Source of the DNA: CAZSLZ01 sp964607865
Lineage (GTDB): Bacteria > Vulcanimicrobiota > JAJTBE01 > CAZSLZ01
NCBI GenBank assembly: GCA_964607865.1
Contig: CAZSLZ010000149.1
Span: 1-7,026, forward strand
Reading direction: 5' to 3'
Length of the DNA stretch: 7,026 nucleotides
Shown piece after piece: positions 1 to 5,576 of this stretch (position 1 is the stretch's first letter; each line of letters opens with the position of its first letter). A program made the translations under genes and the position numbers. The notes below the pieces were generated by a model that was not told the DNA's origin, did not search any database, and saw only the letters and a program-made list of their open reading frames with translations.

Positions 1-1
1 C

Positions 2-940
2 CCTGATAAACCCGCAAAGGAGATTATTGGAAGAGAACTCTACCGATATTTCACCAAGAATTTCCATCCCGAAAGCAACCGCATCTTTGCGGGAAACCGT
101 AAAGCCAAGGTTTTGGAAGCTATCGAAGGCAAGAGAAACAATGTTTCAAAATCCTTTAACCCTTCGGAAAAAATCAGCGAAGACAGGGAAATGGAAACCA
201 TCGGCGATCTGGCAAAGTTCTTTGGAGATATGAAGAACTTCGAAATGGATCCCAAACCCGGAACTGATACCCGGGTTTATGATCGCAGGGTCGAAATTTC
301 CGCTTCCCAGGTTGACAAGGTGGCTCGAAATGTACCACGGTACATTGATGATATGGTCAACGAAATCAAGGATAAGGATTTACAGGCTATTGCCAAAAAA
401 GCTATTGAAAAATGCCCCAAGGGTTTCTTCAAGGCTCCATCCTCATCATCAGGAAAATTCCATCCTGCCGACGAGGTTGACCCCAAAGACGTTGATGTGG
501 TAAACACTGATAAATACGGAGAGTACCCTGGTGGAGGGCTGGTATTGCATACCCGGAGGACTCAGGCCATGGCTTCGAAGTTATGCGACCACTTCGGTAT
601 CAAGGGCAAGGAAAAAGATGAAGTTCTCACAGCTATGGTATTGCACGATATGATGAAAAGCGTACCCATGGAAGAAATGAAAGAGGGCATGAAAAACGGC
701 ACAGAAATAAAATGGGGCGATCATACCGTGGGTAATCACGGCGAAGTTGCCGCCGAATGGATAAAAATGCTGGATGACAGCAAGAACGATAAACTCACCA
801 AAAACGTCAGAAGATATGTACACAACCATATGGCAGTCTGGACCGAGCCCAAGGAAGCTCCCCCGAAACAGCTGGGAGAATTCATAGTTTCTATGGCAGA
901 CTACTCTGTCAGTCAAAGTAATATGTATATGGAAGTATAA
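2..940 (+). CDS. HD-domain phosphohydrolase-like protein (5' end outside window)
   Basis: The frame is open from the left edge to the TAA at 938-940, giving 312 visible residues, so the true start lies upstream. The in-frame TTG at 113 is probably internal, because coding-like sequence (for example GRELYRYFTKNFHP) precedes it. The C-terminal half has the ordered metal ligands of an HD domain: His (548-550) in LVLHTRR, the His-Asp pair (644-649) in VLHDMMK, His (737-739) in GNHGEVAAEW, His codons at 821 and 827 in VHNHM, and Asp (899-901) in SMADYS. HD proteins are metal-dependent phosphohydrolases acting on nucleotides, cyclic nucleotides or RNA ends; the substrate cannot be told here. The N-terminal 140 or so residues are charged, lysine-rich and unrecognised. 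No signal peptide or membrane segment is visible. The gene ends directly before a strong terminator, so it closes its transcription unit. The HD assignment is fairly secure; the precise role is unknown. Confidence 0.85.
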   Translation, partial: PDKPAKEIIGRELYRYFTKNFHPESNRIFAGNRKAKVLEAIEGKRNNVSKSFNPSEKISEDREMETIGDLAKFFGDMKNFEMDPKPGTDTRVYDRRVEISASQVDKVARNVPRYIDDMVNEIKDKDLQAIAKKAIEKCPKGFFKAPSSSSGKFHPADEVDPKDVDVVNTDKYGEYPGGGLVLHTRRTQAMASKLCDHFGIKGKEKDEVLTAMVLHDMMKSVPMEEMKEGMKNGTEIKWGDHTVGNHGEVAAEWIKMLDDSKNDKLTKNVRRYVHNHMAVWTEPKEAPPKQLGEFIVSMADYSVSQSNMYMEV

Positions 941-944
941 AATC

Positions 945-970
945 AAAGGGCCGGTTTTCCGGCCTTTTTT
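945..970 (+). terminator. Intrinsic terminator after the HD-domain gene
   Basis: A GGCCGG stem (949-954), TTTT loop (955-958) and CCGGCC (959-964) are followed by six T (965-970). The stem extends through a G-T pair and three A-T pairs using AAAG upstream. It starts 4 bases after the stop codon. The A-rich 5' flank may let it work weakly on the other strand too. Confidence 0.9.
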
Positions 971-977
971 AATTGCC

Positions 978-1583
978 ATGAAAAAAATATCCGAAAAATT
1001 AAAGAATAAATATAAACCATTGTTTGAATTCCATGAACTGCTGGAAAACCTGGTTCAGAAGAATTTAACCCAAGACTATAATTGCGGAGAATGCAATAAA
1101 TGTTGTAAATATCCATATTTTTACATGTCCCTGTTCACTCCGGAATTTAATCTCATAAGGGATTATCTAAAAGAAAACCAGGTTCCGATCGAAGTTGAGT
1201 TTGAAGTACTCAGGCTTAACGATAAACGAATCTTCTATAAAGACTGGATTTGCCCTCTATACGATTTCAAAAACCGCCAATGCGGTGTCTATGAAGTGCG
1301 CCCCTTCTCCTGCCGGGTTTACGGGCCTTATTCCACTCTGAAAGGCCGAATTGAAGGCTGCGTATTCGAGAACCCCATAATATACGATTATACCGACGAT
1401 CTACCCTTCTGGAAAGACTACGCACAGGCACTGAACCATTTTGAAGAACTGGAAAGAGGCTATATTGTCCCCCATTCCATGACCTTTCAATACCCCACTG
1501 TGGAATTTCTTATGAACTATCAACTGCCATGGAGTTTTACCAGGAATTTTAACAAAATAATTTTTCAGACCCAATTAAAATAA
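978..1583 (+). CDS. YkgJ-family cysteine-cluster protein
   Basis: This 201-residue soluble protein has the cysteine signature of the YkgJ / UPF0153 family, often described as putative zinc- or iron-sulfur-binding. It shows a CxxCxxCC cluster (Cys36, 39, 42, 43), then Cys92 in WICPLYD, Cys102 in QCGVYEVRPFSCRVYG, Cys112 in the same block, and Cys128. All eight cysteines expected of a metal-binding fold are present, and no signal peptide or membrane helix is seen. Biochemical function is not established for most of the family, so none is assigned. The ATG at 978 is 8 bases past the U-tract of the preceding terminator and lacks an SD; the next in-frame start-like codon (TTG at 1020) has none either. 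A weak -10-like TATAAA lies at 936-941. Expression may rely on terminator read-through or a near-leaderless transcript. The stop codon overlaps the end of a predicted antisense-strand small RNA. Confidence 0.88.
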   Translation: MKKISEKLKNKYKPLFEFHELLENLVQKNLTQDYNCGECNKCCKYPYFYMSLFTPEFNLIRDYLKENQVPIEVEFEVLRLNDKRIFYKDWICPLYDFKNRQCGVYEVRPFSCRVYGPYSTLKGRIEGCVFENPIIYDYTDDLPFWKDYAQALNHFEELERGYIVPHSMTFQYPTVEFLMNYQLPWSFTRNFNKIIFQTQLK

Positions 1584-1610
1584 AAAAAAGGGAAACCTCC
1601 CAAGTTTCCC
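1582..1610 (-). terminator. Intrinsic terminator of the predicted small RNA
   Basis: On the minus strand a 7-bp stem (GGGAAAC/GTTTCCC) with a 7-nt loop is followed at once by eight T (complement of A1582-A1589). On the + strand the hairpin has no T-run behind it, so it is directional toward the minus strand. Confidence 0.78.
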
Positions 1611-1662
1611 GTCAATAGTCCTTCTCCCGCAGACTATTAAAAAAATTTGTTTTCCCAACTTC
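1582..1662 (-). ncRNA. Predicted small non-coding RNA with two GGGAG-loop hairpins
   Basis: Reading the minus strand downstream of a perfect promoter, transcription should begin near 1662 and end at 1582, giving about 80 nt. The first 24 nt are A-rich and mostly unpaired. Hairpin 1 pairs AATAGTC with GACTATT (1632-1638 with 1614-1620) around an 11-nt loop containing GGGAG. Hairpin 2 pairs GGGAAAC with GTTTCCC (1604-1610 with 1590-1596) around TTGGGAG, and is followed by eight U. No convincing ORF lies inside. Accessible GGA/GGGAG loops would suit either base pairing to C-rich targets or binding of a CsrA-type protein; both are inference. It ends over the stop codon of the converging ykgJ-like gene, so read-through would be antisense to it. 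No match to a named RNA family is claimed. Confidence rests on promoter, spacing and terminator being together. Confidence 0.62.
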
Positions 1663-1668
1663 TTTAAT

Positions 1669-1697
1669 ATTATAGGATACTCTTGTATCCCTGTCAA
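1669..1697 (-). promoter_or_regulatory. Consensus sigma-A/sigma-70 promoter with UP-like tract
   Basis: Minus strand: TTGACA (complement of 1692-1697), exactly 17 bp, then TATAAT (complement of 1669-1674). Both hexamers match consensus in all six positions. The flank upstream of the -35 box (1698-1740) is almost pure A/T in long A and T runs, as expected of an UP element. The predicted first nucleotide is the purine near 1662. No protein gene lies downstream on this strand, so the promoter is best explained by the small RNA. Confidence 0.8.
1675..1690. promoter_or_regulatory. Inverted repeat filling the promoter spacer: candidate operator
   Basis: GGATAC and GTATCC are perfect 6-bp arms separated by 4 bases, lying wholly between the -35 and -10 boxes of the small RNA promoter. 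This is where a dimeric repressor would block polymerase. The binding protein is unknown. It could also be a chance hairpin, and it is not followed closely enough by a T-run to serve as a + strand terminator (the nearest is about 10 bases on). Confidence 0.5.
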
Positions 1698-1826
1698 CCC
1701 TTTTTTAATTTTTTTTACAATTTTATTAAAAGATTATTTGATTTTTTAGTTCCTTCAACGCACCGGAAGATGACTATGCATAAAGGGAATAATTAATTAC
1801 TGTTGAAGTTATTTTTGAGGTTTATT

Positions 1827-2480
1827 ATGAAAAAGTTAATTATAATAATGTATTTCATTCTGGTTTCAGGTTTTATTTCCAATGCCTCAGAGTGTTCAGG
1901 AATTGTTAAACCTGGCTGGTTTAAAGCAGGCAACAAATGGACATATGTTTCCACAAAAGGCAGGCAGAAGGAGATAATAAACCGGGAGATAGTTCAAAAA
2001 AAAGAAATAAATGGCGTTGAAGTTTACCAGGTAAAAACTTTAACAGAAAATAAGCCTGAAACGAAAAATTATTATAACGTTATGGTGCGAAAAGATGGTG
2101 TGGTTCGTTATCCTCCATATAAGAAACCAGATTTAAATATTGCAGGCCAGCTAAAACAACAGAAACCGATCCGGTTAGTACTCAGGTTGCCAATACAAAT
2201 TGGAGATAAATGGAATTGGAAGATCAATTCAAAGAAGACAGGCGTTATAAATACTGATTTTGAGGTATTGGGTTACGAAACTATAACGGTACCCGCAGGC
2301 TCATTCGAAACTTACAAAATTAAAAGAATTCTTAACAAAGACAATCAGAAATTTTTAATTTATAAATGGATGAATTCCAGGGTGGGCCTGGTCAGATATC
2401 AACGTTTTCAAATTAATCAACAACAGAAGAAAGAAAACTTAAAACTGCTGCATATCGATGAATTACTGTTATTTAAATAA
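1827..2480 (+). CDS. Exported protein, DUF3108/TapB-like
   Basis: This is a 217-residue protein starting at the ATG at 1827, which has GAGG six bases upstream. A TTG at 1803 would add eight residues but has no SD. Residues 1-21 form a signal peptide: KK, a hydrophobic run LIIIMYFILVSGF, then a polar SNAS site. The Cys at 23 is preceded by Glu, so a lipoprotein is unlikely. The mature part is lysine-rich and probably all-beta. A central block (about residues 147-167, YETITVPAGSFETYKIKR) followed by W..VGLVRY (181-191) resembles the extracytoplasmic DUF3108/TapB-like fold; this is recognition from memory and only moderately sure. Function is unknown. The sequence is visibly richer in A/T than the next gene. 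A gap of 14 bp suggests co-transcription with the methyltransferase behind it. No convincing promoter was seen in 1741-1826. Confidence 0.8.
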   Translation: MKKLIIIMYFILVSGFISNASECSGIVKPGWFKAGNKWTYVSTKGRQKEIINREIVQKKEINGVEVYQVKTLTENKPETKNYYNVMVRKDGVVRYPPYKKPDLNIAGQLKQQKPIRLVLRLPIQIGDKWNWKINSKKTGVINTDFEVLGYETITVPAGSFETYKIKRILNKDNQKFLIYKWMNSRVGLVRYQRFQINQQQKKENLKLLHIDELLLFK

Positions 2481-2484
2481 TCCT

Positions 2485-2492
2485 GGGGGGGG
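2485..2492 (+). promoter_or_regulatory. Unusual SD sequence: run of eight G
   Basis: The only SD-like sequence before the ATG at 2495 is an uninterrupted G8 tract ending 2 bases before the start codon. Pairing with a CCTCC anti-SD can occur in several registers. Such a homopolymer can change length by slippage. Confidence 0.6.
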
Positions 2493-2494
2493 TT

Positions 2495-3391
2495 ATGAAA
2501 AAGAATATTTTAGAATTATTGAAAGAGCGAGTTGTAATTTTTGACGGAGCCATGGGCACTCAACTAATTGCCCAGGGGCTTCGAAAGGGAGAATGCCCTG
2601 AGAGGTGGAACATGGACCGCCCCGGCGATTTAAAGCAGATTCACAGCGCCTATTTTAATGCCGGCGCCGATGTGGTTACCACTAACACCTTCGGCGGCAC
2701 TCCGGCAAAGTTGAGCAATTATAAACTTGAAGAAAAAATGGAGTTAATAAATAAAAGGGCAGTAGAGCTTGCAAAATCGGTATGCCCTTCTGAAGGCTAT
2801 GTTGCGGGTGATATGGGGCCAACGGGTTATTTTCTTCCTCCGGTGGGTAAGGCAGCCAAGGAAGATTTCACCAGGAATTTTAAAGCCCAGGCTGGGGTGT
2901 TGGCAGAAGCTGGTGTTGATTTTCTGATAATTGAAACCCAGTATGATATAAACGAGGGGCTGGCAGCTTTGGAAGCAGCCAGGGCTACAGGGTTGCCGGT
3001 TTTTATAACTTTCACCTTTGAAAAAAAGAAACGGGGTTTTTTCACCATTATGGGCAACAGGGTGAGCCAGGTAATGAAAGAGCTGGAGAAGAACGGCGCC
3101 GATGTTGTGGGGGCAAACTGTTCTCTTGAAAGCAGGGATTACGAGGAGTTAGTTCAGGAGATCAAGGAATCCACTGATTTGCCGGTTCTTGTCCAGCCCA
3201 ATGCAGGCCAGCCCATAATGAATGCAGATAAGGTAACTTATGGAGAAACACCGCAGAACTTCATGAAACATATAAGCAAACTGGTAAAAATGGGAGTTAA
3301 TGCGGTGGGGGCCTGTTGTGGGACAACGCCGGATTATACCAGGGTACTGGCAAAAGAGTTAAAAATTTCCGCTTCGGATAATGGAGATTAA
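2495..3391 (+). CDS. Homocysteine S-methyltransferase family protein (MetH N-terminal-domain type)
   Basis: This 298-residue cytoplasmic enzyme is of the Pfam S-methyl_trans family (TIM barrel), which transfers a methyl group to the zinc-bound thiolate of homocysteine to make methionine. Diagnostic features are the N-terminal FDGAMGTQL (16-24), the TTNTFGG segment (62-68), DMGPTG (106-111), and the three zinc ligands: Cys209 in GANCS and the Cys274-Cys275 pair in GACCGTTP. The length equals one complete domain. The tetrahydrofolate-binding, cobalamin-binding and reactivation domains of full MetH (about 1,200 residues) are absent, so the methyl donor must come from a separate corrinoid or folate partner, or be a small methylated compound; the sequence does not say which. 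It probably shares a transcript with the upstream exported protein gene. Its last 33 bases overlap the end of the opposing ubiB-like gene. Confidence 0.93.
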   Translation: MKKNILELLKERVVIFDGAMGTQLIAQGLRKGECPERWNMDRPGDLKQIHSAYFNAGADVVTTNTFGGTPAKLSNYKLEEKMELINKRAVELAKSVCPSEGYVAGDMGPTGYFLPPVGKAAKEDFTRNFKAQAGVLAEAGVDFLIIETQYDINEGLAALEAARATGLPVFITFTFEKKKRGFFTIMGNRVSQVMKELEKNGADVVGANCSLESRDYEELVQEIKESTDLPVLVQPNAGQPIMNADKVTYGETPQNFMKHISKLVKMGVNAVGACCGTTPDYTRVLAKELKISASDNGD

Positions 3392-5056
3392 CAGCCAGAC
3401 CCCCATAACTGCAGATATGGCATACCCGACAATGCCTATAAGAGGTATATCGTAAATCTTGGGCGGAATATTGGAAAGAACCACCAATGAAGAACCTATT
3501 ATAAGGGATGCCAGAACTATGGAAAATGAAACCCTGTTGCTGATAATCCCCAGTTGATCTAAAACCGGCAGGAGCCCTTTATGTTCAAAGGAAACATCGA
3601 CCTTGCCCTTTTTCAGTTTATAGATTACATCTTTAACATCACCGGGAATATCCCTCAGGACTTCGTTTAAATCCAGGGCTGACCAGAAAAGGTCCTGAGC
3701 CAGCCTTTCGGGGTCCAGTTTCATTTCCATGGATTTTTTTGCAAAAGGTTCAATCCGTTTTATAATTTCCAGATCGGGATCAAGCTCCAGCGCAGTGCCT
3801 TCTATAGTGCCAAATGCCTTGAATAACATGTATGCCTGGGGGTTGATTTTCACATTATTTCTATCCATAACCCTTAAGAGGTCAGGAAACATCTGGGACA
3901 TCTTTATCTCTTTAAGGGGCATATAGAAATAGTTCTGCATAAAATCAGTAAGATCTTTTTCAAAACTCGCCTTATCCTCATAGACTCTTTGCCCTGACAG
4001 TTTAAAAACCGACTGAACAAGTTTTCTTTCATCTTTAAGGGTAAGGGCAATTATGAAATTGTTCAGGCCGTTTTTCAAAGAAGTGGTAATTACACCCATC
4101 ATGCCAAAATCCAGAAAGCAAAGGACATTTCCCGACAGGGCATGAATATTGCCACTATGAGGATCAGCATGGAAAAAACCGTGGAAAAATACCTGCTCCA
4201 GGACCAGATCAGTCCCCCTTTTTGCCAGAATTCTTGGGTTCAGCCCAGCTTCAATAATCTTATCTCTTTCATTAATCTTAACCCCTTTTATATATTCCAA
4301 GGTCAAGACATTGACAGTTGAATAATCCTGAAAAACCCTGGGGACCCGGATCAAATCGTTATCTTCGAAGTTCTGGGCAAAACGCCGGGCGTTAACCGAT
4401 TCATGATTGAAATCCATTTCCTTTTCCAGAGATTCACTGAATTCGTCCACCAACTGAGTGGGGCTGAAGGAGCTATTTTCAATGAGGTATTTTTCCGCCA
4501 GATAGGCAATATGATAAAGAATTTCTGTATCTATCTGAACGGTTTCCTTGATATTGGGCCTTTGAACTTTTATTGCCACTTCTTCACCGGTTTTAAGGCG
4601 CCCACGGTGAACCTGGGCAATAGAAGCGCTTGCCAGGGGGGTTTTATCAAAATGATCAAAAAACTCTTCCACCGGGCCGCCAAGCTCGGTTTCTATAATC
4701 TTTCTGGCTTCATTTCCGGAAAAAGGTGGGACCTGATCCTGTAATTTTTCCAGCTCCAGCGCCAACTCGGGAGGGATCATATCGGGCCGGACACTGAGAA
4801 TTTGCCCGATTTTTATAAAACTGGGCCCCAATTCTTCAATCATTAACCTTACCCGGGCCCACCTGCCGATAGTATCCACATCTCTTTTCGGCTCAGTATC
4901 CAGAACATGGCTTTCAAAATCAAAAGTCTTGCCCAGGTTCAACCTCTTGACCAGATCACCATATCCATATTTGATTACAACCCGGACAATCTCCTGATAT
5001 CTTTTGATATGTTTGTAGGTTTTGCCGATAAAATCCAGCTGTTTTATAGGTTTCAT
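3359..5056 (-). CDS. UbiB/AarF/ABC1 family protein kinase-like membrane protein
   Basis: This 565-residue member of the ABC1/ADCK/UbiB family is near the usual length. Family hallmarks appear in order: the KxGQ motif (FIKIGQ, residues 80-85), the Ala-rich loop ASASIAQVHRG (142-152) that replaces a normal P-loop, the ATP-site Lys163 in VAIKVQ, the catalytic HADPHSGN block (296-303), and the metal-binding DFG (316-318). Two C-terminal membrane helices (about 509-529 and 537-560) anchor it to the inner membrane. In aerobes UbiB supports ubiquinone synthesis by an ATPase-type activity. No quinone gene is seen here, so the role is open. The start ATG at 5056 has only a weak SD (TTGG). It is second in a minus-strand pair with the nifU-like gene, 30 bp apart with a hairpin between them, and its tail overlaps the opposing methyltransferase gene. 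Confidence 0.93.
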   Translation of the reverse strand: MKPIKQLDFIGKTYKHIKRYQEIVRVVIKYGYGDLVKRLNLGKTFDFESHVLDTEPKRDVDTIGRWARVRLMIEELGPSFIKIGQILSVRPDMIPPELALELEKLQDQVPPFSGNEARKIIETELGGPVEEFFDHFDKTPLASASIAQVHRGRLKTGEEVAIKVQRPNIKETVQIDTEILYHIAYLAEKYLIENSSFSPTQLVDEFSESLEKEMDFNHESVNARRFAQNFEDNDLIRVPRVFQDYSTVNVLTLEYIKGVKINERDKIIEAGLNPRILAKRGTDLVLEQVFFHGFFHADPHSGNIHALSGNVLCFLDFGMMGVITTSLKNGLNNFIIALTLKDERKLVQSVFKLSGQRVYEDKASFEKDLTDFMQNYFYMPLKEIKMSQMFPDLLRVMDRNNVKINPQAYMLFKAFGTIEGTALELDPDLEIIKRIEPFAKKSMEMKLDPERLAQDLFWSALDLNEVLRDIPGDVKDVIYKLKKGKVDVSFEHKGLLPVLDQLGIISNRVSFSIVLASLIIGSSLVVLSNIPPKIYDIPLIGIVGYAISAVMGVWLLISIIRSGNF

Positions 5057-5069
5057 TCTGCCAACCAGT

Positions 5070-5101
5070 AAAAAGCAAACAGGCTGTTAGTTTCCAGCCT
5101 G
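5070..5101 (-). terminator. Hairpin with T-rich tail between nifU-like and ubiB-like genes (possible attenuator)
   Basis: On the minus strand CAGGCTG (5095-5101) pairs with CAGCCTG (5080-5086) around an 8-nt loop holding the nifU-like stop codon. TTTGCTTTTT follows (5079-5070). The 7-bp stem and interrupted T-run suggest partial termination that would lower ubiB-like expression relative to the first gene. Confidence 0.5.
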
Positions 5102-5380
5102 CTCATGTCGAATTCTTTCAATAAATTCAGGAGGCAACTTGGAATCCACATTTTCCACAGCTTTAACCTCTGGAATTGCAGAGCGAAGTTCTCTTTCAAT
5201 TCCCATATGCAAGGTGAGAGAACTCATGGGGCAACCTCTGCAGGCGCCTTCCAGGCTTACCTTGACAATACCGTCATCTATTTCCACCAGGCGGACATCA
5301 CCGCCATCAGCCTGCAAACGGGGCCTTATTTTTTCAAGTTCAGCTTCCACTCTTTTTGTAATATCTACATTTTCTGCCAT
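5087..5380 (-). CDS. NifU C-terminal-domain iron-sulfur scaffold protein
   Basis: This 97-residue cytoplasmic protein consists of just the NifU C-terminal (Nfu) domain, which assembles or carries Fe-S clusters for delivery to apo-proteins. The hallmark is the CxxC in GACRGCPMSSLT (Cys47 and Cys50). The preceding RPRLQADGGDVRLVEI segment (19-34) is also typical of the family. The length matches stand-alone Nfu proteins; the N-terminal IscU-like and ferredoxin-like domains of full NifU are absent. I take the ATG at 5380. A GTG nine bases upstream is itself part of the SD (GAGGTG), so it is unlikely to be the start. The gene is first in a minus-strand unit with the ubiB-like gene and is transcribed away from the glycine-zipper gene across a shared AT-rich region. 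Confidence 0.93.
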   Translation of the reverse strand: MAENVDITKRVEAELEKIRPRLQADGGDVRLVEIDDGIVKVSLEGACRGCPMSSLTLHMGIERELRSAIPEVKAVENVDSKLPPEFIERIRHEQAGN

Positions 5381-5386
5381 AATTTT

Positions 5387-5392
5387 CACCTC
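5387..5392 (-). promoter_or_regulatory. SD that sets the nifU-like start
   Basis: GAGGTG on the minus strand lies six bases before the ATG at 5380. It overlaps the alternative GTG (5389), which rules out that longer start. Confidence 0.8.
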
Positions 5393-5468
5393 AAAATTTG
5401 ATTTATTATAAATTAATCGTTATTTTTATTTCTCCTTTATATAAAACAATATGCGCCAGAATAAGTTC

Positions 5469-5531
5469 CTGAGCAAAATATTGCAATAATTAAAGAAATG
5501 TTTACAAAATCAACCTTGCATCTGAGCAAAA
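5469..5531 (+). repeat. Direct repeat CTGAGCAAAA, two copies
   Basis: Identical 10-bp copies occur at 5469-5478 and 5522-5531. They are 53 bp apart, close to five helical turns, so they face the same side of DNA. The second copy abuts the candidate + strand promoter. Confidence 0.5.
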
Positions 5532-5551
5532 ATTATAAGATAATATATAAT
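5522..5551 (+). promoter_or_regulatory. Candidate promoter of the glycine-zipper gene
   Basis: A perfect TATAAT lies at 5546-5551, with GATAAT just upstream at 5539-5544. The matching -35 boxes are poor (CTGAGC at 5522-5527 with an 18-bp spacer, or TTGCAT at 5516-5521 with 17 bp for GATAAT). A start near 5558 would give a leader of about 20 nt carrying the SD. Confidence 0.4.
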
Positions 5552-5576
5552 AGAAAATAACCTTAAGGTGTAAATA

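Larger units (their letters stand above)
5393..5576. promoter_or_regulatory. Divergent AT-rich intergenic region
   Basis: About 185 bp separate the starts of the nifU-like gene (minus) and the glycine-zipper gene (plus). It must hold both promoters. Visible elements are a TATAAT on the minus strand (complement of 5405-5410) without a good -35, a 10-bp palindrome TATTGCAATA (5479-5488), and two copies of CTGAGCAAAA. An SD AAGGTG (5565-5570) sits six bases before the + strand ATG. Confidence 0.6.

Noticed and set aside
581..979. Minus-strand frame of 132 codons opposite the HD-domain gene
   Set aside because: It is a shadow of a gene with clear HD motifs, and the terminator stem crosses its start region.
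1614..1656. Plus-strand terminator for the ykgJ-like gene at hairpin AATAGTC/GACTATT
   Set aside because: The stem is followed by A7, TTTG and TTTT rather than directly by a T-run. The promoter and U8 arrangement fit the minus strand better.
1741..1826. Promoter for the exported-protein gene
   Set aside because: TATGCA- and GCATAA-like hexamers and TTCAAC exist, but no pairing has acceptable spacing and match, so none was annotated.
1803..1826. TTG start giving a longer exported protein
   Set aside because: It has no SD; the ATG at 1827 has GAGG at good spacing and a cleaner signal peptide.
4403..4744. Plus-strand frame of 113 codons inside the ubiB-like gene
   Set aside because: It is opposite highly conserved UbiB motifs, with no SD or recognisable product.
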